A DNA stretch of 12,092 bases. Origin: Pseudomonadota bacterium. GTDB taxonomy: Bacteria; Pseudomonadota; Alphaproteobacteria; Rhizobiales; Xanthobacteraceae. Shown piece after piece: positions 1-7,104 of the stretch. The notes beneath the pieces were generated by a model. That model was not told the origin of the DNA. It saw only the letters and a list, made by a program, of their open reading frames with translations, and made no database searches. How positions within the stretch are numbered: position 1 is the stretch's first letter; the number at the start of each line of letters is the position of its first letter. The stretch lies in the NCBI GenBank assembly GCA_023390695.1, contig JAEWCJ010000417.1:1-12092 (forward strand), in the 5' to 3' direction. The position numbers and the translations under genes are program-made.

Positions 1-1
1 G

Positions 2-565
2 TTCTATCCCGAGCAATTCGCGAAGCTGCAGCATGCGCTCCAGTCCGCGCGGCTGATCGTGCTGACGCATTATCATGCCGATCACGTCGCCGGTGTGCTG
101 CAGGCGCCAAATTTTGCGGAGCTGGCCTGTAAAACGATTGCGACACGCGAGACGATCAGACGAATGATGGAGACGCCGCATCGTCCGCATCTCCAGCTCG
201 CCGAGGATAGAGCGCGGCAATTCATCGCGCTCGATTACGATCTCTATTATCCGCTGGCGCCTGGCCTCGTCCTCATCAAGGCGCCGGGTCACAGCCCAGA
301 CATGCAGATGGCCTATATCCGTTTGCAATCAGGACAGGAATTCCTGCATTCCGTCGATGCTGCATGGAATATGAGCAATATTCATGATGTGAAAGGAAAG
401 GCCGCGCCATGGGTGAAGGAAGATGTCGCGGCCATCAAGGGCCAGTTGCGTTGGCTGAACAAGATTAGCGCGACGGAAAAAACTGTTACGATTCTTGTGA
501 CGCATGATAACGAATTGTTTGATCGCCTGACGCAGGAAGGCGTCCTGGGCGGTGAGCTCATGTGA
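2..565 (+). CDS. Metallo-beta-lactamase-fold hydrolase (5' end outside window)
   Basis: The frame is open from the left edge, so only the last 187 residues are visible and the true start lies outside the window. The fold signature is clear. An HYHADH motif (visible residues 23-28) matches the HxHxDH zinc motif. A PGHSPD segment supplies the next metal histidine, SVDAAW carries the likely bridging Asp, and a late THDNE supplies the last His. These are the ligands of a dinuclear metallo-hydrolase of the lactonase/glyoxalase II type. The substrate cannot be told; lactone or thioester hydrolysis are the usual activities of close relatives. It probably acts in the cytoplasm, although the N-terminus cannot be checked for a signal peptide. 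It lies 79 nt upstream of the tctC-like gene on the same strand and may share its transcript, which would suggest hydrolysis of an intermediate of the same pathway (inference). Confidence 0.85.
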   Translation, partial: FYPEQFAKLQHALQSARLIVLTHYHADHVAGVLQAPNFAELACKTIATRETIRRMMETPHRPHLQLAEDRARQFIALDYDLYYPLAPGLVLIKAPGHSPDMQMAYIRLQSGQEFLHSVDAAWNMSNIHDVKGKAAPWVKEDVAAIKGQLRWLNKISATEKTVTILVTHDNELFDRLTQEGVLGGELM

Positions 566-602
566 TTGAAAAAAGGGCGATGCAAAAGCGTCCGGCGCAA
601 CA

Positions 603-618
603 GGCCCGTTCAAGGGCC
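603..618 (+). other. Small GC hairpin in the tctC leader
   Basis: GGCCC (603-607) and GGGCC (614-618) form a 5-bp stem around a 6-nt loop. It lies between the hydrolase stop and the ribosome site of the solute-binding protein gene. There is no T-run after it, so it is not a convincing terminator; it may be only local structure in the mRNA. Confidence 0.3.
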
Positions 619-644
619 GGTGACGAGATAGGGAGGAAGTTGAG

Positions 645-1631
645 ATGATGTCTTCATTCCGTATGGCCGGCGTATTCTGCGCCGCTGCTTTGGCACTCGC
701 CTTGGCGCCCTCGGGCGCGTCGGCGCAAGGCTATCCGAACAAGACCGTAACGGTCGTCGTGCCGTTCCCTGCGGGCGGCCCGAGCGATGTCGTTGCGCGC
801 ATTGTCACCGAGCATATGTCGCGGACGCTCGGCCAGAGTCTGGTGATCGAGAATGTCGGCGGCGCCGGCGGCACGCTCGGCAGCGGCCGCGTGGCCACCG
901 CAGCGCCGGACGGTTACACGCTTCTGGCCGGCAGCATGGGATCGCATGTTGCGGCGCCGGTGCTGACGCCGAACCTGCGCTATGACGCCGCCAAGGACTT
1001 CGTTGCCGTCGGCATTACCGCGCATGCGCCTGCGGCCATCGTCGCCAAGAAGGACTTTCCGGCGAACAATCTCAAGGAATTCGTCGCGCATCTGAAGGCG
1101 AACGGCGACAAGGTGAGGCAGGCGCATGGCGGCATCGGTTCGTCATCGCACATGGCGTGTCTGATGTTCAATCAGGCCGCCGGCACGAGCCCGTCGCAAG
1201 TCGCCTATCGCGGCACCGGCCCCGCCATGAATGACCTGATGGGCGGTCACGTCGATTTCATCTGCGAACAGGTGGTGAGCGTCGCCTCGCAGATCAACGG
1301 CGGCAGCGTGAAGGCTTACGTCGTCTCCGCCGACGAGCGGCTGGATGCGATCAAGGACGAGCCGACCGCCAAGGAAGCCGGCGTGAAATACGACATCAGC
1401 ATCTGGTCGGGCATCTTCGCGCCGAAGGGCACGCCGAAGGAGATCGTCGACAGGCTGGCCTCGGCTCTCGACAAGGCGCTGGACGATGCGGATGTGCAGA
1501 AGCGTCTGAAGAGCCTCGGCGGCACGGTGCCGTCCAAGGCCGAGCGCACTCCTGCCGCCTTCGAGAAGATTGTGAGCGCCGAGCGCGACCGCTGGAACCC
1601 GATCCTGGCGGCGGCCGCGAAGGACAAATAA
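645..1631 (+). CDS. TctC/Bug-family periplasmic solute-binding protein
   Basis: This is a 328-aa extracytoplasmic binding receptor of the tripartite tricarboxylate transporter (TctC/Bug) family, at the usual length. Residues 1-27 form a Sec signal peptide: a basic/polar start, a hydrophobic Ala/Leu core, and an ASA|Q cleavage site after residue 27. The mature protein opens with YPNKTVTVVVPFPAGGPSD, the typical family N-terminus whose loop grips the ligand's carboxylate. The start is ATG 645, with GGAGG at 632-636; ATG 648 is also possible. Known ligands include citrate, dicarboxylates, nicotinate and aromatic acids, so only 'a carboxylate' can be inferred here. No TctA or TctB membrane genes are in the window, so it would have to work with a transporter encoded elsewhere or serve as an orphan sensor, as many Bug proteins do. 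A strong hairpin follows it. Confidence 0.93.
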   Translation: MMSSFRMAGVFCAAALALALAPSGASAQGYPNKTVTVVVPFPAGGPSDVVARIVTEHMSRTLGQSLVIENVGGAGGTLGSGRVATAAPDGYTLLAGSMGSHVAAPVLTPNLRYDAAKDFVAVGITAHAPAAIVAKKDFPANNLKEFVAHLKANGDKVRQAHGGIGSSSHMACLMFNQAAGTSPSQVAYRGTGPAMNDLMGGHVDFICEQVVSVASQINGGSVKAYVVSADERLDAIKDEPTAKEAGVKYDISIWSGIFAPKGTPKEIVDRLASALDKALDDADVQKRLKSLGGTVPSKAERTPAAFEKIVSAERDRWNPILAAAAKDK

Positions 1632-1653
1632 GGCGCCGTCCTTAACGTCATGA

Positions 1654-1683
1654 GAGAGAGCCGGCGTTCATGCCGGCTCTCTC
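1654..1683 (+). terminator. Perfect 12-bp hairpin between tctC-like and TPP-enzyme genes
   Basis: GAGAGAGCCGGC (1654-1665) and GCCGGCTCTCTC (1672-1683) pair perfectly around the loop GTTCAT. No T-run follows (next bases CAAACTG), so it is not a textbook intrinsic terminator. In this position it more likely protects the 3' end of the abundant binding-protein mRNA or lowers expression of the next gene by partial termination. It ends 26 nt before the next start codon. Confidence 0.6.
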
Positions 1684-1709
1684 CAAACTGAAAGAGCGAG
1701 TGAGATAAA

Positions 1710-3602
1710 ATGCTGACAAAGACTCCCGAAGACGAAAAGCGGCAGCAGATCCGCGCACGCGCGTCGGTGATCCGGCAAGCCGGGGGTCTTCATGCCGCAC
1801 TCGCTCAGGGCAAGCTGCCGAAGCTGATCGAAGTCACGCTGTCGGAAGCGCTGGTGCTCGGCCTGCTCAAGCAGGGCGTGCGCAAATATCTCGCCATCTT
1901 CGGGCACGGCTCGACCGACCTCGGTGACGTGCTGCGCATCTACGAGGAAGAGGGCGTCACCCGCACTTTCAATTGCCGCAACGAGGTGGAGATGGCGCAT
2001 GCCGGGACCGCCTTGCGCTGGCAATACGGAGAGATCCCCGCCGTCATCACCTCGATCGGGCCGGGCGGATTGCAGGCTTTCGCCGGTTCGCTGGCGGCGG
2101 CTTCGAACGGTGTCGGCGTCTATCACATCTACGGTGACGAGACGACCTTCGGCGAAGGCTACAACATGCAGCAGGTGCCCAAGGAAGAGCAGGGCATCTT
2201 CGGCCGCATGACCGCGCTGATGGGCGGCTCCTATGTGCTGCACACGCCGGAGGCCTTGCGCGATGCGCTGCGCCGCGGCGCATTGGCGGTCAATCATCCT
2301 TATCGCGCGGGACCGTTCTTCCTGCTGCTGCCGCTGAACACGCAGCCGGCGCGGGTGCAGATCAATCTTGCCGCGTTGCCTGAAAAACCGGATCTGCCGA
2401 AGCTGGCGCCGGTCGATGACTCGGTCTTCGACGAAGCGGCCAGGCTGATCGCCGCGGCAAAGCGCGTCACCATCAAGGCCGGCGGCGGTACCCGCGGTCA
2501 TGACGCGGCGATCCGCCGTCTGGCGGAAGCGGCCGGTGCCGCCGTCGCGCTGTCGCCGGGTTCCACGGGCGTCCTGCCGGACGCGCATCCGCAGAACATG
2601 CATGTGGGCGGATCGAAGGGCTCGATCAGCGGCAATTATGCGATGAACAATGCCGATCTGGTCATCGTGACCGGCTCGCGCGGCGTGTGCCAGGCCGATT
2701 GCTCCGGCATCGGCTACAAGTCGGCCAAGCATGTCATCAACATCAACGGCGATCTTGCCGACGTCACCCACTACAACAACACGACCGCCCTGCCCGGCGA
2801 CATCGGCGCCGTCGCCGAACGCCTCGCGGCAAAGCTGGACGCGCTGTCTGCGAAGGCGAACAAGACGGAGTGGTTGAAGGCCTGCGCCGGCAAGAAGGCG
2901 GAATGGGCGGCGTTCAAGCAGGCGCGTTACGACGCCAAGCCGTTCCAGGACCCGGTCTGGCAGAAGCCGGTGCTCGGTCAGCCGGCGGCGATCAAGGTGG
3001 TGTCGGATTTTGCCAAGGAGATCGGCGCGGCGAAATTCTTCGATGCCGGCGACGTGCAGGCGAACGGGTTCCAGGTGGTGGAGGATGACCGCACCGGCGA
3101 CACCTTCACCGAGACCGGTGCGTCCTATATGGGCTTTGCCTCGAGCGCATTGCTTGCCTCCGGGATTGCCGACACGCCGCGTTACGGCATCGTCTTCACC
3201 GGCGACGGCTCCTTCATGATGAACCCGCAGATCCTGATCGACGGCGTCGAACATGGCGTGCGCGGCACCGTCGTGATTTTCGACAACCGCCGCATGGCCG
3301 CGATCACCGGTCTGCAGATGGCGCAATATGGCCGGGAATTCCGCACCAACGACCGCGTGCCGGTGGATTATGTGAAACTGGCCGGCGCCGTCACCGGCGT
3401 GAAGGCGCTGCATGGTGGCTTCAGCGCAGAGGAACTACGTGCGGCGCTGCGCGAGGCGCACAAGCATGACGGCCTCTCCGTCATCCATGTGCCGGTCTAT
3501 TCCGGTTCCGACGAACTCGGCGGCCTCGGCGCCTGGGGCCAGTGGAACGTCGGCAACTGGTGCGACGACGTCCAGCGCGAGTGGATCGAGCAGGATATCT
3601 GA
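1710..3602 (+). CDS. IolD-like thiamine-diphosphate-dependent enzyme
   Basis: This 630-aa enzyme has the three-domain layout of the acetolactate synthase/benzoylformate decarboxylase superfamily. The N-terminal pyrimidine domain contains NCRNEVEMAHAG, with E92 as the likely cofactor-activating Glu. A middle domain follows. The C-terminal pyrophosphate domain has GDG at 498-500 and DN at 525-526, the usual Mg-ThDP motif. Its closest recognisable relative is IolD, which hydrolytically opens the ring of a trihydroxycyclohexane-dione. Length, the GHGS start of the fold, and the segment GLQM...EFRTND...VDYVKLAG all follow IolD. No other inositol genes are present, so an IolD role is unlikely. A C-C hydrolase, decarboxylase or carboligase acting on a cyclic dione or 2-oxoacid of the local pathway is inferred. 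It is probably cytoplasmic. The ribosome site is weak (GAG-rich, 1694-1704). The start at 1710 is the first ATG and gives a natural N-terminus. Confidence 0.85.
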   Translation: MLTKTPEDEKRQQIRARASVIRQAGGLHAALAQGKLPKLIEVTLSEALVLGLLKQGVRKYLAIFGHGSTDLGDVLRIYEEEGVTRTFNCRNEVEMAHAGTALRWQYGEIPAVITSIGPGGLQAFAGSLAAASNGVGVYHIYGDETTFGEGYNMQQVPKEEQGIFGRMTALMGGSYVLHTPEALRDALRRGALAVNHPYRAGPFFLLLPLNTQPARVQINLAALPEKPDLPKLAPVDDSVFDEAARLIAAAKRVTIKAGGGTRGHDAAIRRLAEAAGAAVALSPGSTGVLPDAHPQNMHVGGSKGSISGNYAMNNADLVIVTGSRGVCQADCSGIGYKSAKHVININGDLADVTHYNNTTALPGDIGAVAERLAAKLDALSAKANKTEWLKACAGKKAEWAAFKQARYDAKPFQDPVWQKPVLGQPAAIKVVSDFAKEIGAAKFFDAGDVQANGFQVVEDDRTGDTFTETGASYMGFASSALLASGIADTPRYGIVFTGDGSFMMNPQILIDGVEHGVRGTVVIFDNRRMAAITGLQMAQYGREFRTNDRVPVDYVKLAGAVTGVKALHGGFSAEELRAALREAHKHDGLSVIHVPVYSGSDELGGLGAWGQWNVGNWCDDVQREWIEQDI

Positions 3603-3609
3603 TTTTATG

Positions 3610-3696
3610 GTCATTGCCGGGCTTGACCCGGCAATCCATCTTTTTGCGAAAGATAGATCACCGGGTCTCAGCGCTGCGCGCTGGCCCGGTGATGAC
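3610..3696. repeat. Palindromic intergenic element (REP-like), copy 1
   Basis: An 87-bp element bounded by GTCAT (3610-3614) and ATGAC (3692-3696). It holds two hairpins. The first is ATTGCCGGG (3613-3621) with CCCGGCAAT (3627-3635) and a 5-nt loop. The second is ATCACCGGG (3657-3665) with CCCGGTGAT (3685-3693), with an inner CAGCGC-TGC-GCGCTG stem. A TTTTT run sits at 3641-3645 between them. It fills the junction between the convergent TPP-enzyme and flavin-reductase genes, where it could also act as a two-way terminator. The style resembles dispersed intergenic repeats I know from Bradyrhizobium-type genomes. Confidence 0.75.
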
Positions 3697-3702
3697 GCAG
3701 AA

Positions 3703-4215
3703 TTAAACGTGCTTGTACGCGCGGTCGTGATAGACCAGCGCCTTCGCCGTCGGTCCGAGCCGCACCGCCACGACCGAGCCGAAATAGACGTAGTGCGAGC
3801 CGACCTCCTTGGCCTCCAGCACGCGGCAATCGAACACCGCGATCGCGGATTTCAACGCCGGCGAGCCGGTCTTCATCGTGTCCCATTCGCCGATATTGAA
3901 ACGCTCGGCCATGAACACGCCGGTGCGGCCGGCAAACACGTCGGCGATCGGCTCTTCCGTCGCTGCTAGCGTGTTGACGCAGAAGCTGCCGTTTTCGAGC
4001 ATGAGCGGCGTGATCTGGCTTTTCCGGTTCAGGCAGACCAGCAGGGTCGACGGCGTGTCGGATACCGAGGCAACGGCGGTCGCCGTGAAGCCGGCCTTGC
4101 CGGCTTTGCCGTCGGTGGTGACGATGTGAACCGCCGCCCCGAGACGGCTCATCGCCTCGCGGAAGGTCTGGGAGTCAGCCAGATCCAGCGTGGATGGGAT
4201 TTCCGTATTGCTCAT
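3703..4215 (-). CDS. HpaC-type NAD(P)H:flavin oxidoreductase
   Basis: A 170-aa protein of the flavin reductase-like split-barrel family. It tracks E. coli HpaC (170 aa) closely: FREAMSRLGAAVHIVTT at the N-terminus, then GFTATAVASVSDTPSTLLVCLN for flavin binding, SFCVNTLA, and a GSHYVYFGSV strand. It should reduce free FMN/FAD with NAD(P)H and release it to a partner monooxygenase; the LLM monooxygenase at 8170-9276 is the only candidate in the window. The start is ATG 4215, whose A is also the last base of the upstream amidohydrolase stop (TGATG). The two genes are therefore translationally coupled. A longer open frame upstream exists but lies inside the amidohydrolase and is not coding. The gene ends against a palindromic repeat shared with the convergent TPP-enzyme gene. 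Confidence 0.93.
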   Translation of the reverse strand: MSNTEIPSTLDLADSQTFREAMSRLGAAVHIVTTDGKAGKAGFTATAVASVSDTPSTLLVCLNRKSQITPLMLENGSFCVNTLAATEEPIADVFAGRTGVFMAERFNIGEWDTMKTGSPALKSAIAVFDCRVLEAKEVGSHYVYFGSVVAVRLGPTAKALVYHDRAYKHV

Positions 4216-5282
4216 CACGCCAGTCCCAGAAGCTTTTTGGCGTTGCCGCCGGCGATGGCGGCGATGGTCGCGGCATCGAAGCCTTCGACCGATGCTACAT
4301 GCCCGACCGGATCGTAATCGGCCATGTCGAATGGATAGTCGGTGCCCATCACCACATGGTCGGCGCCATAGGTTTCGACCAGCGTCGCGAGCTGCTTGTG
4401 CGAGAATACGACGGTGTCGAAATAGATCTTCTTGAGATATTCGGTCGGCGGCTTCGGCACCGAATGCGCATCCGAGCGTGCGCCCCAGACGTGATCGATG
4501 CGGCCCCAATAGGCGCCGAGATAGCCGCCGCCATGCACGGCGAGAATCTTCAGGTTCGGATGCCGCTCCAGCACGCCGTCGAAGATCAGGTTATGCAGCG
4601 CGATCGTCGTCTCCAGCGGATTGCCGATCACGTTGTTGAAATAGAAGCGCTTGAACCGCTCGCCATGCGTGAAGCCGTTCGGATGGATCACCACCAGCGC
4701 GCCCAGTTCTTCGGCCTTCTTCCAGAACGGCGCATAGGCCGGCTCGGAGATCTCACGGCCGGCGACATTGGTCAGGATCTGCACGCCCTTGAAGCCGAGC
4801 GTCTTGACGACGCGCTCCAGTTCCTTGGCGGCTTCCGCGCCGTCGTTCAGCGGCACCGTGCCGAGCCCGACAAACCGGTCGGGCTTGCGTCCGACGAATT
4901 CGGCGACGCCGTCATTGACGATCTGCGCCGCCTTCACTGCGGCGTCGACCGGCAAGGTGTAATAGCACTGTCCCGGCGGCGGCTTGATCACCTGCATGTC
5001 GACGCCCATGGCGTCGAGATCCTTCAGGCGTTCGTCGAAAGCGACCATGCGGGTCTTCAGATCGGCATCCTGCTTGGCGTTGACGGCGGCGGTTTCCGGC
5101 GATTGATGCAGATGCAGGCCGGGATTGATCAGGTCGGCATATTGCTGGACGAAGGCGCCGGCCTGCGGGATGGCGACATGCGAATGGATGTCGATGGTCG
5201 TGCTTTGCGGCCGGATGTCGCGGCCCGGCTTGCCGTGCTTGCGGCCGGCCGTCGGTTCATACTTGTTCCATACGCTTGTCAT
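4215..5282 (-). CDS. Amidohydrolase-2 (ACMSD-like) decarboxylase/hydrolase
   Basis: A 355-aa TIM-barrel metalloenzyme of the amidohydrolase superfamily, ACMSD-related group. The visible metal and catalytic residues are HSH at 33-35 (first-strand HxH), H200 in VVIHPNG, H250 in AVHGGG, and D315 in GTDYPFD. These are the full ligand set of ACMSD, gamma-resorcylate and 5-carboxyvanillate decarboxylases. R261 in GRIDH is also conserved. The family mostly removes CO2 from aromatic or ring-derived acids without a cofactor beyond the metal; some members hydrolyse instead. The first HxH comes about 25 residues later than in ACMSD, so there is a short polar N-terminal extension. The start is ATG 5282, with GGAAGGG just upstream. 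It is the first gene of a two-gene unit with the flavin reductase and is divergent from the beta-hydroxyacid dehydrogenase. Confidence 0.9.
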   Translation of the reverse strand: MTSVWNKYEPTAGRKHGKPGRDIRPQSTTIDIHSHVAIPQAGAFVQQYADLINPGLHLHQSPETAAVNAKQDADLKTRMVAFDERLKDLDAMGVDMQVIKPPPGQCYYTLPVDAAVKAAQIVNDGVAEFVGRKPDRFVGLGTVPLNDGAEAAKELERVVKTLGFKGVQILTNVAGREISEPAYAPFWKKAEELGALVVIHPNGFTHGERFKRFYFNNVIGNPLETTIALHNLIFDGVLERHPNLKILAVHGGGYLGAYWGRIDHVWGARSDAHSVPKPPTEYLKKIYFDTVVFSHKQLATLVETYGADHVVMGTDYPFDMADYDPVGHVASVEGFDAATIAAIAGGNAKKLLGLA

Positions 5283-5306
5283 TGAAGCCCTTCCGCTCTT
5301 TCACTG

Positions 5307-5426
5307 TCAGAAAACGCCGAGAAATTGCACGACCCGCGGATCGCCGCATCTGATATCGCGCGCCGCGCCCCGGAATGCAACTTTGCCGCTGTTGAGAAGG
5401 ACGATCTCGAAGACAGACTGCAGGTC
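5307..5426 (-). pseudogene. C-terminal relic of an ABC transporter ATPase (Ttg2A/MlaF-like)
   Basis: The minus strand of this intergenic stretch encodes about 39 residues ending in a stop. They read like the last part of an ABC ATPase of the Ttg2A/MlaF group: DLQSVFEI (family H-D-L-x-S-V-F-x-I after the Walker B/H-loop region), then VLLNSGKVAFRG, and finally DPRVVQFLG near the C-terminus. Three to four residues usually found between the two first segments (ADRV-like) seem deleted. No Walker A, signature or Walker B motif is readable upstream in any frame, so the rest of the gene is gone or scrambled. It has no usable start and lies 25 nt upstream of the amidohydrolase. The assignment rests on memory of the family, not on an alignment. 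Confidence 0.5.
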
Positions 5427-5548
5427 TACCCAGGGTGTTGCGGCGATCGAGCGCGATGGAGGGATTCTGCAATGGCGACATGCCGAGCGGCGCTTTGTCG
5501 GCGGCGTGAGCGCGCCGTCATCCTGGCCTGATGCTGCCACCTTCCAGC

Positions 5549-5574
5549 AAATAAAATGCTTTGAGTACGAGCAT
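5549..5574 (+). promoter_or_regulatory. Candidate LysR operator, copy 1
   Basis: AAATAAAATGCTTTGAG (5549-5565) matches 16 of 17 bases of a motif on the minus strand at 8100-8116, upstream of the LysR gene. Its right part continues into an interrupted palindrome, ATGCT-N9-AGCAT (5556-5574), centred at 5565; this is the shape expected of a LysR-type binding site. It lies in an AT-rich patch between the divergent amidohydrolase and beta-hydroxyacid dehydrogenase genes and could act on both. The centre is about 67 bp upstream of the start site implied by the TAGATA box at 5621, close to the classic -65 activation position. Confidence 0.6.
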
Positions 5575-5599
5575 CAGCTTTACTAATGCGGCTTTTGCT

Positions 5600-5626
5600 T
5601 TGCGCGCGGATCGCCTAGCCTAGATA
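5600..5626 (+). promoter_or_regulatory. Possible promoter for the beta-hydroxyacid dehydrogenase operon
   Basis: TTGCGC (5600-5605) and TAGATA (5621-5626) with a 15-bp spacer form a weak sigma70-like pair. The short spacer would fit an activator-dependent promoter. The implied start site is near 5632, leaving a leader of about 30 nt with GGAGGG at 5651-5656. This is a guess from sequence shape only. Confidence 0.3.
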
Positions 5627-5663
5627 CAAGCGTCGCCGCAACGGACGCAGGGAGGGTTGCTTG

Positions 5664-6548
5664 ATGAATATCGGAGTCGCGGGTCTCGGCAAGATGGGCG
5701 CCGCCATTGCGTCGCGGCTGATCGAGTGCGGTCATCAACTGACGGTCTGGAACCGGAGCGCCGACAAGACCGAGCCGCTGGTGAAGGAAGGTGCGGTCGC
5801 GGTCGCGACGCCGGCGGAACTGGCCGCCCGCGCGGATGTGATCGTCACCATCCTGACCGATACGGCCGCCATCGATGCGGTGTTCGGCGGCCCGTCCGGG
5901 CTTCTGAGCGGCGAGGTGAGCGGCAAGCTGTTCATCGAGATGAGCACGGTGCGGCCGGAAACGGAAATTGCTCTGGCGGAGAAAGCGCGCGGGAAGGGCG
6001 CGGCCTATGTCGAATGTCCGGTCGGCGGCACCACGGGGCCGGCGCGGCAAGGCAAGCTGATCGGGCTTGCCGGCGCCCGCAAGGAGGATTTCGAGCGCGC
6101 GAAGCCGATCCTCGAGCAGCTTTGCCGGCGCGTCGAACTTTGCGGCGATGTGGGCGCCGGCTCCTCCATGAAGCTCACCATCAACCTGCCGCTGATGATC
6201 TACTGGCAGGCCCTGGGGGAGGCGCTGGCGATGAGCCGCCATCTCGGTTTCGACCATGCGCGCATGATGGATCTGCTCGCCGATACATCGGGCGGCACCA
6301 ACGCCATCAAGAATCGCGGTCCGGCGCTGGCCAAGATGCTGTCCGGCGATTTGTCTGGCGCGGTGACGTTCAACCTCGACGATGCGCGCAAGGATCTGCG
6401 CACCATGCTGACCGAGGCGGAGACGCGCGGGGTGCAATTGCCGCTGATTGAGCGCACGCTGGCCTGTTTCGATGAGGCGAGCCAGGCCGGCTGGGGCCAG
6501 CGTGACGGCTCGAGCCAGGCGGTCTATTGGTCGCAGCGCGGCAAGTAA
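5664..6548 (+). CDS. Beta-hydroxyacid dehydrogenase (3-hydroxyisobutyrate dehydrogenase family)
   Basis: A 294-aa NAD(P)-dependent enzyme at normal family length. The Rossmann start MNIGVAGLGKMG has the GxGxMG motif at 7-12. The second helical domain has catalytic K170 and N174 in GAGSSMKLTIN. The substrate loop reads ECPVGG where most relatives have DAPVSGG, so the usual Ser is Gly. The family reversibly oxidises 3-hydroxyacids (3-hydroxyisobutyrate, tartronate semialdehyde/glycerate, others). The changed loop makes the exact substrate uncertain. In this setting it could reduce a semialdehyde from ring cleavage (inference). I chose ATG 5664 because GGAGGG (5651-5656) sits 7 nt upstream; the adjacent TTG 5661 is the alternative. 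It is followed after 29 nt by the GlcG/HbpS-like gene, presumably on one transcript. Confidence 0.9.
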   Translation: MNIGVAGLGKMGAAIASRLIECGHQLTVWNRSADKTEPLVKEGAVAVATPAELAARADVIVTILTDTAAIDAVFGGPSGLLSGEVSGKLFIEMSTVRPETEIALAEKARGKGAAYVECPVGGTTGPARQGKLIGLAGARKEDFERAKPILEQLCRRVELCGDVGAGSSMKLTINLPLMIYWQALGEALAMSRHLGFDHARMMDLLADTSGGTNAIKNRGPALAKMLSGDLSGAVTFNLDDARKDLRTMLTEAETRGVQLPLIERTLACFDEASQAGWGQRDGSSQAVYWSQRGK

Positions 6549-6577
6549 TTTCTTTTAATTTTGGAAGGGGGAAGTCC

Positions 6578-7021
6578 ATGGCCGGTCTGACATTGGCGCA
6601 GGCGAGCACCATGATCGATGTTGCCTTGAACAAGGCGCGCGAATCCAGTTTTGCACCGCTCTCCGTGGCGGTGCTCGATGCCGGCGGGCATCTGGTGGCG
6701 TTCAAACGCGAGGACAAGTCGGGCATCCTGCGGTTCGACATCGCGTTCGGCAAGGCGTGGGGCGCGCTCGGCATGGGCTTCGGCTCCCGCACGCTGTTCG
6801 AGCGCGCGGAGAAGACGCCGATGTTCTTCACCACGCTGGCGGCGGCGAGCGGCGGGCGGGTCGTCACCAATCCGGGCGGCGTGCTGATCCGCAATGACGC
6901 CGGCGAGATCGTCGGCGCGGTCGGCATTTCCGGCGACACCTCCGACAATGACGAGATCTGCGCCGTGGCCGGCATTCAGGCGGCGGGACTGAAAGCCGAT
7001 CCCGGCGGAGCCAAGGCCTGA
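6578..7021 (+). CDS. GlcG/HbpS-family protein
   Basis: A 147-aa single-domain protein of the GlcG/HbpS (haem-degrading, PF03928-type) family. Typical marks are MIDVALNKA near the N-terminus, PLSVAVLDAGGHLVAFKRED, and the C-terminal NPGGVLIRNDAGEIVGAVGISGDTSDNDE, where the GGV...G.IVGA.G.SG pattern is the family core. No signal peptide is seen, so it is likely cytoplasmic. HbpS binds haem and GlcG sits in glycolate operons. The molecular role of members found in catabolic operons is generally unknown, and I do not assign one. The start is ATG 6578 after a strong GGAAGGGGGAAG site (6563-6574). The longer open frame begins inside the dehydrogenase gene and is not needed. It is the last gene of the unit and converges with the LysR gene. 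Confidence 0.88.
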   Translation: MAGLTLAQASTMIDVALNKARESSFAPLSVAVLDAGGHLVAFKREDKSGILRFDIAFGKAWGALGMGFGSRTLFERAEKTPMFFTTLAAASGGRVVTNPGGVLIRNDAGEIVGAVGISGDTSDNDEICAVAGIQAAGLKADPGGAKA

Positions 7022-7104
7022 GGCGGCCGCCTCGAAAGGAATGCGATGCGCCGGTTCCGGCCGCCGGTCGCGCCGCAATCGGTCCGATCGGGAAGCACCG
7101 CGCG

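Noticed and set aside
1668..3413. A 581-codon open frame on the minus strand opposite the TPP enzyme
   Set aside because: Arg/His/Asp-rich, low-complexity composition typical of a GC-rich antisense shadow; no family motifs. The plus-strand gene has clear ThDP motifs.
1710..3602. Naming the TPP enzyme iolD and calling an inositol pathway
   Set aside because: Similarity is strongest in the ThDP-binding domain, and no iolB, iolC, iolE, iolG or inositol transporter is nearby.
4194..5285. A 363-codon plus-strand open frame opposite the amidohydrolase
   Set aside because: It mirrors the real gene and has no recognisable domain; the minus strand carries the full metal-ligand set and a good ribosome site.
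5583..6437. A 284-codon minus-strand open frame opposite the beta-hydroxyacid dehydrogenase
   Set aside because: Shadow of a GC-rich gene, His/Arg/Ala-rich with no domain and no start signal.
7022..7104. A terminator between the convergent GlcG/HbpS-like and LysR genes
   Set aside because: The 10-bp self-complementary GGCGGCCGCC at 7022-7031 and GC-rich repeats are present, but no clear stem-loop with a T-run on either strand.
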